A program made the translations under genes and the position numbers. From Streptomyces echinoruber (GTDB lineage: Bacteria > Actinomycetota > Actinomycetes > Streptomycetales > Streptomycetaceae): a stretch of 64,000 nt of DNA. This document shows positions 7,839 to 19,377 of this stretch, piece by piece (position 1 is the first letter of the stretch; every line of letters starts with the position of its first letter). The stretch lies in the NCBI RefSeq assembly GCF_014651135.1, contig NZ_BMWH01000002.1, positions 389,285 through 453,284 on the forward strand, in the 5' to 3' direction. The notes below the pieces were generated by a model that did not search any database, was not told the DNA's origin, and saw nothing but the letters and a program-made list of their open reading frames with translations.

Positions 7839-8702
7839 TCACAACTCCGCCAGGAGCTGCGCCTTCTTCACCGAGAACTCCTCGTCCGTGACCAGCCCCG
7901 CCTGGTGCAGCTCGCCCAGGTGCCGGATCCGCTCGGCGATGTCGGCGGGGTCGCGGCGGGGCGCCGGAACGGCGGCCGGGTCCGCCGCCGCGGGCGCGGC
8001 GGCCCGTACGGCGGCCAGCACGGCGGCGGCGAACGGCAGCGACTCGTGCACGGCGCCGTAGCCGAGCCCGAACACGACGGCCGCCGGGTCCTGGTCCGGC
8101 TGCGCCGGCTGGGCGGCCGCGGCCGCCGGGTCGCGGTGCAGCAGCCGCAGGTGGCCCTCGAAGACCTCGGGGGAGCGCCACTCGACGCCGCTGAGGCCGG
8201 TGACCGGGAACACCTGGTCGCCGGCCTTCCACTTCGCGGAGGACGCGCCCGTCCAGAACCAGCGGAAGGTGACGGCCGTGCCGTCGAAGGACGCCTTGCC
8301 GTCGTACGCCTTGAACCGCACCGGCGGCTCGGGCGCGGCCACCAGATGGCGGTCGGCGGGCCCGGTCTCGGTGAGCCGGGCGCGCAGTTCGTCGGCGTAG
8401 TACTCGGCGAGGGTCGCGCGGTCGGCGGGCAGCACCAGCCGGTAGGGGTCGCAGGTCTCCTTCAGCTGCCCGGCCGCCGCCTCCATCAGCGGGTCGGCGC
8501 CGGGCCGCGGCGCGGCGCGCAGCACGACGGTGCCGCGTCTGCCGGGCGTCAGGGTCACTCCGGCCAGGGCGGCGAACGGGACGCGGCGTTCCCCGAGCGC
8601 CTGGAACAGGCGAGGCGTACGGATGCCTCGTTCGTAGCGGATGAGGACGGAGTCGGACTCGAACTCCCAGGCGGCATGAAATCCGGCCAGTACGTCACCC
8701 AT
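7839..8702 (-). CDS. DUF4429 domain protein with C-terminal SHOCT
   Basis: The 287-residue protein starts with GDVLAGFHAAWEFESDSV, the signature of the DUF4429 family, which has two related beta-rich repeats and no known function. The last 30 residues (ADIAERIRHLGELHQAGLVT followed by DEEFSVKKAQLLAEL) are a SHOCT motif, a short helical element thought to mediate oligomerisation. Between them is an Ala/Pro-rich linker. ATG at 8702 gives the usual family start; ATG at 8711 would add MSR. It is cytoplasmic, without membrane segments. It converges on the aldo/keto reductase. I cannot assign a biochemical role. Confidence 0.8.
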   Translation of the reverse strand: MGDVLAGFHAAWEFESDSVLIRYERGIRTPRLFQALGERRVPFAALAGVTLTPGRRGTVVLRAAPRPGADPLMEAAAGQLKETCDPYRLVLPADRATLAEYYADELRARLTETGPADRHLVAAPEPPVRFKAYDGKASFDGTAVTFRWFWTGASSAKWKAGDQVFPVTGLSGVEWRSPEVFEGHLRLLHRDPAAAAAQPAQPDQDPAAVVFGLGYGAVHESLPFAAAVLAAVRAAAPAAADPAAVPAPRRDPADIAERIRHLGELHQAGLVTDEEFSVKKAQLLAEL

Positions 8703-8769
8703 GCGGCTCATCGTATGCGGCACGCGCTTCTTCCGTCCCTCCTCCGCGCACACCGCGGTTCCTGCGGCT

Positions 8770-9987
8770 CTACGCGCGTCCGTCCGCAGGTGCGGCGGTC
8801 AGGTCCCGGCGGCACGTGTCGTCCCCGTGCACGCACCCGACTGCGTCATATGCGCCAACGCCGATCCGCGCGAGGTTGCGCAGGCTCTCGGTGCCGGGCG
8901 TGAAGTACCCGGTGTGGCCCCGGGCGCCGGCCGCGGACAGCACCCGCGCGCCGAACGCGGGCGAGACCGGGTCGGCGCCGTGGCCCAGGCCGCCGAGCTC
9001 CAGGTACGGCACGTCCTGGATCCAGTCGGTGGGGTTCCGCATCGCCCACACGTGGGCGGCGGTGCCCAGCTGCGCGGCCCGCCGCACCCGCATGCCGGGG
9101 CTGCCGGCCACCGCGATGTCCGCCACCCGGCGCGGCAGGCCGCGCGCGGCCACCCCGCACACCACCGAGCCGTAGCTGTGGCAGAACAGGGAGACGGGCG
9201 CGTGGCCGGGCAGCGCCCGCACCAGCGCGTTCAGGCGGACGGCGCCCTCCTCGGCGCGCATCGCGGTGGCCGCGTCCACGCCGAGCCCGCTGGGCGCGGT
9301 GTAGTCGGCCCAGGCGATCACGGCGGTCCGGGCGTCGGGGCGCGCCGCGCGCTCGGCGTCGTACAGCGACTCGGCCATGCCGACGGGCGCCGCGTACCGG
9401 CGGTTGGTGCGCTGGAAGGTGAGCAGGTCGGTGTCGACGCCGGGCACGACGACGGAGACGCGCCGGGCCCGCGTCAGGTCGCCGAAGACCTCGGCGACCC
9501 GGCCGGAGCCCTCCGGGTCGAAGGCGAGGATGTGCCGGCGGGCGCTCATCAGCATGGTGTAGCGGTGCATGCGCCGGCCCGCCTCTTGCTGCCCGGCCGG
9601 GGTGAGCCGCGGGTCGTGCAGGCGGGCGAGCTCGGCCCTGCGGGCCTGCCCGAGCGCGATGCGGTTGGCCTCGTAGCGCAGGGCGACCGGGGCGCCGTTC
9701 ATGTTGCCGACCGCGAGCGGGTAGCGGTGGGCGAGGACGGCGCGCTCCCGGGCGGTGAGGGAGGCGAAGAAGCGGGCGATCCGGGCCGGGGCCGCCTGCG
9801 GGTCGGGCAGCCGGTGCCCGCGCAGGCGGCCGTGCTCCCAGGCGGCCACGGAGGCCTGCAGCGCGGTGGTGGCCCGGTGGCCGCGCACGGCCGTCCAGCC
9901 GGTGGTCGCGAGCATCACGAAGACCACGGCCAGCGCCGCCAGCGCACGCCAGACGTTCGGGGAGGGGGAGGTGTCGAAGGAAGTCAC
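8770..9987 (-). CDS. DUF1023 alpha/beta hydrolase, membrane-anchored
   Basis: The 405-residue protein has one N-terminal membrane segment (ALAALAVVFVMLATTGWTA) and then an alpha/beta hydrolase of the DUF1023 family. The nucleophile elbow reads LFCHSYGSVVC, a variant of GxSxG in which the first glycine is replaced by cysteine. The acid and histidine appear likely in the C-terminal part (NPTDWIQDVPYL, GHTGYFT). Members are putative secreted or surface esterases of unknown substrate. The start is a GTG with no clear ribosome site. The TetR gene lies upstream on the same strand, 230 bases away. Confidence 0.82.
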   Translation of the reverse strand: MTSFDTSPSPNVWRALAALAVVFVMLATTGWTAVRGHRATTALQASVAAWEHGRLRGHRLPDPQAAPARIARFFASLTARERAVLAHRYPLAVGNMNGAPVALRYEANRIALGQARRAELARLHDPRLTPAGQQEAGRRMHRYTMLMSARRHILAFDPEGSGRVAEVFGDLTRARRVSVVVPGVDTDLLTFQRTNRRYAAPVGMAESLYDAERAARPDARTAVIAWADYTAPSGLGVDAATAMRAEEGAVRLNALVRALPGHAPVSLFCHSYGSVVCGVAARGLPRRVADIAVAGSPGMRVRRAAQLGTAAHVWAMRNPTDWIQDVPYLELGGLGHGADPVSPAFGARVLSAAGARGHTGYFTPGTESLRNLARIGVGAYDAVGCVHGDDTCRRDLTAAPADGRA

Positions 9988-10104
9988 TGGGAGGACACAC
10001 TAGGAGAACGAACCGGTCTCGCGTGAATCGAGTGACAGGGATCACGTTTCGACCGCGGGGCCGACGGTCACCGGTCCGCCCCGCTCACCGCCCGCCTGCC
10101 TGCG

Positions 10105-10172
10105 TCTTCCGCGTCGGCCGCCGGCCGCCTGTCCGCGCCTTCCGCGCCTTCCGCGTCTTCCGTGTCGGCCGA
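10105..10172. repeat. imperfect cttccgcg repeats
   Basis: In the 230-base gap between the TetR gene and the hydrolase gene, the words cttccgcg, cttccgcc and gtcggccg recur at short and uneven distances. No gene is supported here. It may be a decayed minisatellite. Confidence 0.5.
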
Positions 10173-10217
10173 CGGCCCGCCCGCGCCCCCCGCCCCGGTC
10201 CCGCGCCGGTCAGCCCG

Positions 10218-10877
10218 TCAGTCCGCGCGCCAGTGCCCGGTCAGCGCCGGGCCCACCTGGTCGAGGTAGGCCGCCGTCAGCGTCCGGATCGCCGCCAGGC
10301 TGAAGTCCTCGCCGGTGCTCCACTGCCGTTCGGTGACCCGCATCACCCCGCCGAAGACGGCCACCGCCAGCCGCGGCCGGGGATCGGTCGCCACGTCGAC
10401 GCCCTCCCGCTCGGCCAGCAGGCGCGCGAGGCGCTCCTCGATCTCCGCCGAGCGGCGCAGGTGCGCGGCGAGCAGCACCGGCGTCGACTCGATCAGCCGG
10501 TACATGCGCAGGTACAGCTCCACCGGCACGACCGACTCGACGGCCTCGCGCAGGGTGTCCCAGCCCTCCAGCACGGCCCGGCGCAGCGCCTCCATGGGCG
10601 CCTCGTGCGGCGGGCGCGAGCGCAGGGCGGCGAGGAAGTGCTCCTCGGCCAGGGCCTGGACGGCGAAGGCGGCCTCCTCCTTGCCGGGGAAGTAGCGGAA
10701 GAAGGTGCGCTGCGAGACCTCGGCGGCCTCGGCGATCTCGTCGACGGTCGTCCGCTCGTAGCCCTGGGTGGTGAACAGCTCCAGGGCGGTGCGCAGCAGG
10801 GTGTCCCGGGTGCGCCTCTTCTTGCGTTCGCGCAGCCCCGGCCGCGGCGCCGGACGTGCGATCTCCGCCGTGTCCAT
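10218..10877 (-). CDS. TetR family regulator of the adjacent exporter
   Basis: The 219-residue protein carries a standard TetR helix-turn-helix near residues 25-70, with LFTTQGYERTTVDEIAEAA and SQRTFFRYFPGKEE. Its C-terminal half is the ligand and dimer domain. ATG at 10877 follows GGAGAGGA. It is divergent from an EmrB/QacA-type exporter, the classic layout in which the repressor controls the pump and itself. The gap holds several symmetric elements, including TACCC-gctca-GGGTA (10898-10912) and ACTGGTGAACCGGT, which could be operators. The inducing drug is not predictable. Confidence 0.9.
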   Translation of the reverse strand: MDTAEIARPAPRPGLRERKKRRTRDTLLRTALELFTTQGYERTTVDEIAEAAEVSQRTFFRYFPGKEEAAFAVQALAEEHFLAALRSRPPHEAPMEALRRAVLEGWDTLREAVESVVPVELYLRMYRLIESTPVLLAAHLRRSAEIEERLARLLAEREGVDVATDPRPRLAVAVFGGVMRVTERQWSTGEDFSLAAIRTLTAAYLDQVGPALTGHWRAD

Positions 10878-10897
10878 GGGTCCTCTCCAACCGGTCC

Positions 10898-10912
10898 TAC
10901 CCGCTCAGGGTA
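10898..10912. promoter_or_regulatory. inverted repeat near tetR start, candidate operator
   Basis: TACCC and GGGTA form a perfect 5-bp inverted repeat with a 5-base centre, 21 bases upstream of the tetR start codon. Position suggests autorepression, but the arms are short and the link is inference. Confidence 0.3.
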
Positions 10913-10951
10913 GAGGCGGATGTTCTGTCAGTGACCGACTGGTGAACCGGT

Positions 10952-10981
10952 TTGTCAACTGTCAGCGGCTGTCACTAGCCT
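10952..10981 (+). promoter_or_regulatory. promoter of the exporter gene
   Basis: TTGTCA (10952-10957), 18 bases, then TAGCCT (10976-10981) form a good vegetative promoter. The exporter ATG is 7 bases after the -10, so the mRNA is probably leaderless. TGTCA recurs four times around it, and ACTGGTGAACCGGT just upstream is a near-palindrome, so a repressor could cover the promoter. Confidence 0.6.
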
Positions 10982-10988
10982 CGAACGC

Positions 10989-12602
10989 ATGACTGGTCAG
11001 ACCGCCATCGAAGCGACGGGCCCGGGGGGCGCGGCCGGCTCGTCCGGCTCGACGCCGCCCAGGGGGCTGCGCGGCCACCCCTGGATCACTCTCGTCACCG
11101 TCGCCGTCGGGGTCATGATGGTGGCCCTCGACGGCACCATCGTCGCCATCGCCAACCCCGCCATCCAGAAGGACCTGGACGCCAGCTTCTCGGACGTCCA
11201 GTGGATCACCAACGGCTACTTCCTCGCCCTGGCGGTCACCCTGATCACCGCGGGCAAGCTCGGCGACCGCTTCGGCCACCGCCAGACCTTTCTCGTCGGC
11301 GTGACCGGCTTCGCCGCCTCCTCCGGCGCCATCGGCCTGTCCCACTCCATCGCCCTGGTCGTCTCCTTCCGGGTGCTGCAGGGCCTGTTCGGGGCGCTGC
11401 TGATGCCGGCCGCGCTCGGCCTGCTGCGGGCCACCTTCCCGGCCGAGCGGCTCAACATGGCCATCGGCATCTGGGGCATGGTCATCGGCGCCTCCACCGC
11501 GGGCGGCCCGATCCTCGGCGGCGTCCTCGTCGAGCACGTCAACTGGCAGTCGGTGTTCTTCATCAACGTGCCCGTCGGCGCCCTCGCGCTGGTCCTGGGC
11601 CTGCTGATCCTCCTCGACCACCGCGCCGAGAACGCCCCGCGCTCCTTCGACCTGCTCGGCATCGCCCTGCTGTCGGCCGCGATGTTCTGCCTGGTGTGGG
11701 CCCTCATCAAGGCCCCCACCTGGGGCTGGGGCGACGGGCGGACGTGGGCCTTCATCGGCGCCTCCGTCGTCGGCTTCGCCCTGTTCGCCTTCTGGGAGAC
11801 GAAGGTGCGCGAGCCGCTGATCCCGCTGGCGCTGTTCCGCTCCGTGCCCCTGTCCGCGGGGGTCGTGCTGATGGTCCTCATGGCCATCGCCTTCATGGGC
11901 GGCCTGTTCTTCGTCACCTTCTACCTGCAGAACGTGCACGGCATGAGCCCGGTCGACGCCGGCCTGCACCTGCTGCCGCTCACCGGCATGATGATCGTCG
12001 GCTCCCCGCTGGCCGGCGCCCTCATCACCCGGCTCGGCCCGCGCATCCCGCTCGCGGGCGGCATGATCTGCACCGCGGTCGCCATGTACGGCATGTCGAC
12101 GCTCGAGGCGGACACCGGCGGCGGCGTGATGTCCCTGTGGTTCGCGCTGCTCGGCCTCGGCCTCGCCCCGGTCATGGTCGGCGCCACCGAGGTCATCGTC
12201 GGCAACGCGCCGATGGAGCTCTCCGGCGTCGCCGGCGGCCTCCAGCAGGCCGCCATGCAGATCGGCGGCAGCCTCGGCACGGCCGTGCTGGGCGCCGTGA
12301 TGGCCTCCAAGGTGGACCACGCCCTGCCCGGCAACTGGACGCGCGCGGGTCTGCCGCGGCTCACCCCGGCCCAGCTCGACCAGGCGTCCGAGGCGGTCCA
12401 GGTCGGTGTCGCGCCGGTGCCGAAGGGCACGCCCGGGCCGATCGCCGCGAAGGTCACGGCCGTCGCGCACGACACCTTCATGTCCGGCATGAGCCTGGCC
12501 TCGCTCGTCGCGGCCGGGGTCGCGGCCGTGGCCGTGCTGGTCGCCCTGCTGACCAAGCGCGGCGAGAACGCGCAGGCGGGCGCGGGCGTCGGGCACATCT
12601 GA
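10989..12602 (+). CDS. MFS drug exporter, DHA2 (EmrB/QacA) family
   Basis: The 537-residue protein is an integral membrane drug:H+ antiporter with about 14 hydrophobic segments. The DHA2 signature is visible: VALDGTIVAIANPAIQ in helix 1, QWITNGYFLALAV in helix 2, and GKLGDRFGHRQTF in the first loop. The motif C region (IGASTAGGPILGGVLV) marks an exporter. It is divergent from the TetR gene and has its own promoter, with the ATG probably at the 5' end of the mRNA. The substrate is unknown. Two strong palindromes follow the gene and likely end its transcript. Confidence 0.92.
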   Translation: MTGQTAIEATGPGGAAGSSGSTPPRGLRGHPWITLVTVAVGVMMVALDGTIVAIANPAIQKDLDASFSDVQWITNGYFLALAVTLITAGKLGDRFGHRQTFLVGVTGFAASSGAIGLSHSIALVVSFRVLQGLFGALLMPAALGLLRATFPAERLNMAIGIWGMVIGASTAGGPILGGVLVEHVNWQSVFFINVPVGALALVLGLLILLDHRAENAPRSFDLLGIALLSAAMFCLVWALIKAPTWGWGDGRTWAFIGASVVGFALFAFWETKVREPLIPLALFRSVPLSAGVVLMVLMAIAFMGGLFFVTFYLQNVHGMSPVDAGLHLLPLTGMMIVGSPLAGALITRLGPRIPLAGGMICTAVAMYGMSTLEADTGGGVMSLWFALLGLGLAPVMVGATEVIVGNAPMELSGVAGGLQQAAMQIGGSLGTAVLGAVMASKVDHALPGNWTRAGLPRLTPAQLDQASEAVQVGVAPVPKGTPGPIAAKVTAVAHDTFMSGMSLASLVAAGVAAVAVLVALLTKRGENAQAGAGVGHI

Positions 12603-12700
12603 GGGCGACACGTCCGAGGGCGGCCGCCTGCGGCTTCCCGCCGCGGGCGGGCACCCGTGGGCGGGCGACCCACGGATAGGCACCCGTGGGCGGGCACCCA

Positions 12701-12748
12701 TGGGCGGCGGACGGCCGTCCGCCGCCCACCGGCCGGACCGGCCGGTGG
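12701..12748. terminator. two overlapping palindromes after the exporter
   Basis: A 28-base perfect palindrome without spacer (12701-12728, TGGGCGGCGGACGG and its complement) overlaps a second one, CCACCGGCCGG-a-CCGGCCGGTGG (12726-12748). They cannot both fold fully at once. They lie about 100 bases after the exporter stop and probably act as a terminator. Upstream bases 12640-12700 repeat cacccgtgggcggg. Confidence 0.6.
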
Positions 12749-13101
12749 GGAAACCGGCCTGTGGGGAAATGAGAGAAATTCACCTATTTGGGTGACTCTG
12801 TTCAAGATCCCTCGCCTCCGGCGCGCGCCGCAGGTCACAGTGGGTCACGTCCTCCGCAGGGCATGGGGACGGATCGCTGCGGCGCGCTGCTGGAGGGGGG
12901 CAGCGCGCGGGCAGCGCCCTCTCCCGCCCGGAACATGGGGACTCCCGCCCGGGACGTGGGGGCTCCCGCCCGGGACACCAGGAAGAGCACGGCCGCCGAG
13001 GCGGAAAAAAGTACGGCCGTCAAGGATTGCCCGCCAGGGCCGGGGTACCCGCACCAGTATCACGGAGAACCCGAACTGGCCGCACGGCCAAGGGAGTTGA
13101 T
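12749..13101. other. gene-free interval
   Basis: No gene is supported. The interval holds a more AT-rich start (gaaattcacctatttgggtg, 12776-12795, with a small CACC/GGTG hairpin), a tandem repeat at 12921-12983, and the upstream region of the small membrane protein gene. I could not fix a promoter. Confidence 0.5.
12921..12983. repeat. three 21-bp tandem units
   Basis: Three successive units begin ctcccgcccgg (12921, 12942, 12963), each 21 bases long, with changes near the 3' end of the unit. They lie in a gene-free interval. Confidence 0.8.
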
Positions 13102-13410
13102 ATGGCGGGCTTGGGGCACGGAACGCGCGGGTACCCCCGCTCACGTGGCCGGACGGGGTCACGGACCGGGCCGGACCGCGCGACACTCGGGATCATCGGG
13201 GCCATCTGCGCCGTCGCCGGATTCTTCGCGCTGAGCATCGTCCTCGGCCCGGTGGCGGTCGTCTGCGGCCGGCTGGCCATGGGTCGCGCCTGGGCGGGCG
13301 GCCGCGGCAACCTGCCGGCCCTGATCGCTCTCGTGCTGGGCGCCATCGACACCCTCCTGGCGGTCGTCCGGCTGATCGGAGCCGCGGCTTCGGGCAGCCC
13401 GGTGTTCTGA
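13102..13410 (+). CDS. small membrane protein, DUF4190-like
   Basis: The 102-residue protein has a basic N-terminus (GHGTRGYPRSRGRTGSRTG) and two hydrophobic segments at about residues 33-55 and 70-92. These are joined by a short loop, GRLAMGRAWAGGRGN, typical of DUF4190-type proteins, which often have a GxxAxxR element there. The ATG at 13102 follows AAGGGAG at 5 bases; longer in-frame extension exists upstream but is low complexity. Function is unknown. A strong hairpin follows directly. The call to the family is by general shape and is moderate. Confidence 0.7.
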   Translation: MAGLGHGTRGYPRSRGRTGSRTGPDRATLGIIGAICAVAGFFALSIVLGPVAVVCGRLAMGRAWAGGRGNLPALIALVLGAIDTLLAVVRLIGAAASGSPVF

Positions 13411-13431
13411 CCGGATCCGGTCCGGGGCCGC

Positions 13432-13459
13432 GGCCCCCGGCGGGCATCCGCCGGGGGCC
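13432..13459. terminator. hairpin between convergent genes
   Basis: GGCCCCCGGCGG (13432-13443) and CCGCCGGGGGCC (13448-13459) pair perfectly over 12 bp with the loop gcat. It lies between the convergent small membrane protein and potassium channel genes and can serve both. Confidence 0.8.
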
Positions 13460-13478
13460 CGCCCGTGCGCCGGTGTGC

Positions 13479-14222
13479 TCACCGCCGCAGCTCCTCCGCC
13501 CGTTCGGAGAGCAGGGCGACCTCCGCCCGCAGCGCGCGGACCTCCTCCGCCAGCCTCTCGATGGCCTCGGTCTGCCGCCGCTCCGCCATGTCGTCCCGCT
13601 CGAACCGGGCGATGAACCATGTGGCGATGTTCGCGGTCACCACACCCAGCAGCGCGATGCCGGACAGCATCAGCCCGACGGCCAGCATCCGCCCCAGTCC
13701 GGTCGTCGGCGCGTGGTCCCCGTACCCGACGGTCGTCATCGTCGTGAACGACCACCACACCGCGTCGCCCAGCGTCTTGATGTTCCCGTTCGGCGCGTTC
13801 CGCTCCACCGACAGCACCGCCAGCGAGCCGAACATCAGCAGCCCCACCACGGACCCGGCGACATACGTGGTCAGCCGGATCTGTGAGGCCATCCGCGCCC
13901 GCCGCCCGACGAGCAGCAGCGTCGCCACGACCCGCAGCAGCCGCAGCGGCTGCAGCAGCGGCAGCAGCACCGCGCACAGGTCGAGCCAGTGCGTGCGCAC
14001 GAACTCCCGGCGCCGCGGGGTCAGCGCCAGCCGGACCAGGTAGTCCACGGCGAACGCGCCCCACACCGCCCACTCCGTCACCGTGCAGGCGAGCGTGACC
14101 GGCCGGCTCGCGGCGCTGTCCACGATCGGCACGGCGTAGGCCAGCGCGAAGACCACCGCCAGCGCCAACAGGGGCCGCTGGGTGCGCCGTTCCCAGCGGG
14201 CCTGGGCCGAGTCTTCCCTCAT
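13479..14222 (-). CDS. voltage-gated-like potassium channel
   Basis: The 247-residue protein resembles six-helix potassium channels. The selectivity filter is TMTTVGYGDHAP at about residue 170, followed by the inner helix ML..GIALLGVVTANIATWFI. A basic, arginine-bearing helix (LQPLRLLRVVATLLLVGRRAR) stands in the place of a voltage-sensor S4. The C-terminal 45 residues (AIERLAEEVRALRAEVALLS) form a coiled coil that would assemble the tetramer. It acts in the cell membrane. ATG at 14222 is at the end of a gap that holds the aceE terminator. Gating by voltage is inferred. Confidence 0.88.
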   Translation of the reverse strand: MREDSAQARWERRTQRPLLALAVVFALAYAVPIVDSAASRPVTLACTVTEWAVWGAFAVDYLVRLALTPRRREFVRTHWLDLCAVLLPLLQPLRLLRVVATLLLVGRRARMASQIRLTTYVAGSVVGLLMFGSLAVLSVERNAPNGNIKTLGDAVWWSFTTMTTVGYGDHAPTTGLGRMLAVGLMLSGIALLGVVTANIATWFIARFERDDMAERRQTEAIERLAEEVRALRAEVALLSERAEELRR

Positions 14223-14246
14223 GGGGGCATCGTAAAGAAAACGTAA

Positions 14247-14275
14247 GGGCGGCGGAGCTGCGCGCTCCGCCGCCC
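14247..14275 (-). terminator. intrinsic terminator of aceE
   Basis: GGGCGGCGGAGC and GCTCCGCCGCCC form a perfect 12-bp stem with a 5-base loop. Read on the minus strand it is followed by ttacgttttcttta, a rare T-rich tail for this genome, so it is a textbook intrinsic terminator 24 bases after the aceE stop. Confidence 0.9.
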
Positions 14276-14298
14276 CGCGGCACCGGGACCGCGCGGCG

Positions 14299-17046
<2,748 letters not shown>

Positions 17047-17487
17047 GCTGTTCCTTACCTGTCGGAGGGCGACATTTTCTGGGTTTCTCGGGGTGTCGTG
17101 GGACTTCGGGGGGAGTCTGGGGCTGGACCTGAGCTGTTCCCCATCGTGTACCTCGCGGAAGCGAAACGACATCTCTACCGAGAGGTAACCCGGGAACCGG
17201 CCGGGCTCCCCTCCACCCGGGCCGGGTTCCCCCGCGTCCGGGCTCGTCCGTGCTCATTCGGGCCGGGTTCCCAAAGTCGCAAAGCGGGCACAACGCCGTG
17301 GTGTGCGTCACCGCGGAGCGCGATACCGTGTCAGGAGTTGCGGCGACCCGGCCCGGATCGTCACCGTTTCGACGGTCCGAACCGCCGGGTACTTGCGCGA
17401 TCCGCCCCGCCCGTGTGGACTACGGCCAATGCTTCGCGCACGCGCGTGGCTGAAGACCTATATCGCAACATCACCAGGAGGCAACCC
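17047..17487. other. divergent promoter region of aceE and the DUF3052 gene
   Basis: No gene is seen in these 441 bases. It must hold promoters in both directions. The words gggccgggttccc and cacccgggccgggttccccc repeat around 17190-17275. A ggTAGAGAtg element on the minus strand near 17175 is a possible -10 for aceE, but no good -35 is visible. Confidence 0.5.
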
Positions 17488-17925
17488 GTGAGCGCGACCG
17501 CGGACCACGCGGAGGAGCGGACGAACCCTGCCGTGAGGCTGGGGTTCCAGCCCGGGCAGGTGGTCCAGGAGATCGGCTACGACGAAGACGTCGACCAGGA
17601 GCTCCGCGAGGCCATCGAGGACCTGATCGGCAGCGAGCTCGTCGACGAGGACTACGACGACGTGGCCGACGCCGTGGTGCTGTGGTTCCGCGACGAGGAC
17701 GGCGACCTGACGGACGCGCTGGTGGACGCCACCACGTACGTCGAGGAGGGCGGCGCGATCCTGCTGCTCACGCCGAAGACCGGCCGGGACGGCTACGTGG
17801 AGCCCAGCGACATCTCTGAAGCCGCGACGACGGCGGGTCTGTCGGCGAGCAAGAGCGTCAGTGTGGGCAAGGACTGGAGCGGCTCGCGTCTGGTGACGCC
17901 GAAGGCCGCCAAGTCCAAGCGGTGA
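17488..17925 (+). CDS. DUF3052 family protein
   Basis: The 145-residue acidic protein belongs to DUF3052, which is conserved across actinobacteria and often stands next to aceE. Recognisable segments are AVRLGFQPGQVVQEIGYDED, DVADAVVLWFRDEDGDLTD, and AATTAGLSASKSVSVGKDW near the end. It has no membrane or catalytic motif that I can name. The GTG at 17488 has a perfect AGGAGG at 17477-17482. It is divergent from aceE. A mycobacterial homologue has been reported as an RNA polymerase or cell-division related factor in some studies, but I do not rely on that here. Confidence 0.88.
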   Translation: MSATADHAEERTNPAVRLGFQPGQVVQEIGYDEDVDQELREAIEDLIGSELVDEDYDDVADAVVLWFRDEDGDLTDALVDATTYVEEGGAILLLTPKTGRDGYVEPSDISEAATTAGLSASKSVSVGKDWSGSRLVTPKAAKSKR

Positions 17926-17950
17926 CGGCTCCGCCCCGGTGAGCGACCCC

Positions 17951-17978
17951 GGACGGGCCGGCGTTCCCCGGCCCGTCC
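17951..17978 (+). terminator. hairpin after the DUF3052 gene
   Basis: GGACGGGCCGG (17951-17961) and CCGGCCCGTCC (17968-17978) pair perfectly over 11 bp with the loop cgttcc. It lies 25 bases after the DUF3052 stop and before the peroxiredoxin gene. Confidence 0.75.
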
Positions 17979-18047
17979 GCCACCTCTCGGCGGGCGCTGC
18001 GTAGGGTGGTCCCACCCGAACAGCCCACCGAAGGGAAACCGAGGACG

Positions 18048-18506
18048 ATGGCGATCCAGGTCGGCGACAAGGCGCCCGACTTCGAGCTGAAGGACAACCA
18101 CGGCCGCACCGTACGGCTCTCGGACTTCCGCGGCAGCAAGAACGTGGTCCTGCTCTTCTACCCCTTCGCCTTCACCGGCGTGTGCACCGGCGAGCTGTGC
18201 GAGCTGCGCGACCACCTGCCGCAGTTCTCCGACCGCGACACCCAGGTGCTCGCCGTCTCCAACGACTCCATCCACACCCTGCGCGTCTTCGCCGAGCAGG
18301 AGAACCTGGAGTACCCGCTGCTCAGCGACTTCTGGCCGCACGGCAACGTCTCCCGCGCCTACGGCGTCTTCGACGAGGACAAGGGCTGCGCCCTGCGCGG
18401 GACCTTCATCATCGACAAGGAGGGCGTCGTGCGGTGGACCGTCGTCAACGGCCTGCCGGACGCGCGTGACCTGAACGAGTACGTGAAGGCGCTCGACACC
18501 CTCTGA
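18048..18506 (+). CDS. peroxiredoxin, AhpE-like
   Basis: This 152-residue thiol peroxidase reduces hydrogen peroxide and organic peroxides in the cytoplasm. The peroxidatic cysteine is in [18 protein letters not shown], the PxxxT/SxxC motif, with a second cysteine four residues on. A conserved arginine lies in [14 protein letters not shown]. The arrangement fits the AhpE group of actinobacteria, which uses mycothiol or mycoredoxin for recycling; whether it is one-Cys or two-Cys cannot be decided by eye. ATG at 18048 follows GAGGA. It is 126 bases upstream of the terD pair and may be functionally linked through oxidative stress. Confidence 0.9.
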   Translation: MAIQVGDKAPDFELKDNHGRTVRLSDFRGSKNVVLLFYPFAFTGVCTGELCELRDHLPQFSDRDTQVLAVSNDSIHTLRVFAEQENLEYPLLSDFWPHGNVSRAYGVFDEDKGCALRGTFIIDKEGVVRWTVVNGLPDARDLNEYVKALDTL

Positions 18507-18631
18507 CGTGTTCGGCTCCAGGGCCTGCGGGGGGCGGGAACCCGTCACTAGGATCGACTCGTTGATCCGGCATACGGCACACGACGTACGAAACGACGGG
18601 GCTCCCCGCCCCCGGAACCCAAGGAGGACTC

Positions 18632-19207
18632 GTGGGAGTCAGCCTCAGCAAGGGCGGCAACGTATCGCTGACGAAGGAGGCCCCGGGCCTGACCGCGGTC
18701 ATCGTCGGTCTGGGGTGGGACGCCCGCACCACGACCGGCACGGACTTCGACCTGGACGCCAGCGCGCTGCTGCTGAACTCCTCCGGCAAGGTCGTCAGCG
18801 ACCAGCACTTCGTCTTCTTCAACAACCTCAAGAGCCCCGACGGCTCCGTGGAGCACACCGGCGACAACCTCACCGGTGAGGGCGAGGGCGACGACGAGCA
18901 GATCAAGGTCAACCTCGCCGGGGTCCCGGCCGAGGTCGACAAGATCGTCTTCCCGGTGTCCATCTACGACGCCGAGAACCGCGGCCAGTCCTTCGGACAG
19001 GTGCGCAACGCGTTCATCCGCGTCGTCAACCAGGCCAACCAGCAGGAGATCGCCCGCTACGACCTGAGCGAGGACGCCTCCACCGAGACCGCCATGGTCT
19101 TCGGTGAGCTCTACCGGCACGGCGCGGAGTGGAAGTTCCGCGCCATCGGCCAGGGCTACGCCTCGGGCCTGCGCGGCATCGCGCAGGACTTCGGCGTCAA
19201 CGTCTGA
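18632..19207 (+). CDS. terD: TerD family calcium-binding stress protein, copy 1
   Basis: TerD proteins are calcium-binding cytoplasmic proteins linked to tellurite, phage and envelope stress; in Streptomyces they are abundant and affect development. This 191-residue protein has the complete family pattern: [31 protein letters not shown], and the acidic calcium site [13 protein letters not shown] at about residues 81-93. The GTG at 18632 has AAGGAGG upstream. It is followed by a second copy 170 bases later, and stretches of the two genes are nearly identical at the DNA level. It begins a cluster with TerC, TerA-like and metabolic genes. Confidence 0.95.
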   Translation: MGVSLSKGGNVSLTKEAPGLTAVIVGLGWDARTTTGTDFDLDASALLLNSSGKVVSDQHFVFFNNLKSPDGSVEHTGDNLTGEGEGDDEQIKVNLAGVPAEVDKIVFPVSIYDAENRGQSFGQVRNAFIRVVNQANQQEIARYDLSEDASTETAMVFGELYRHGAEWKFRAIGQGYASGLRGIAQDFGVNV

Positions 19208-19377
19208 GCGAGCGGCCGCAGCACCCACCGCACCCGTCCGGCGCCGCACGCCTTCGTGCGGCGCCGGACGCGCAGGACCACCGGCACACGGCACGACCCG
19301 CACAGGGCACGACCCGCACACGGCACCACCGGCTCCGCTCGGCACCATCTCGCACCGTCTCGGGGAGGACCATCATC

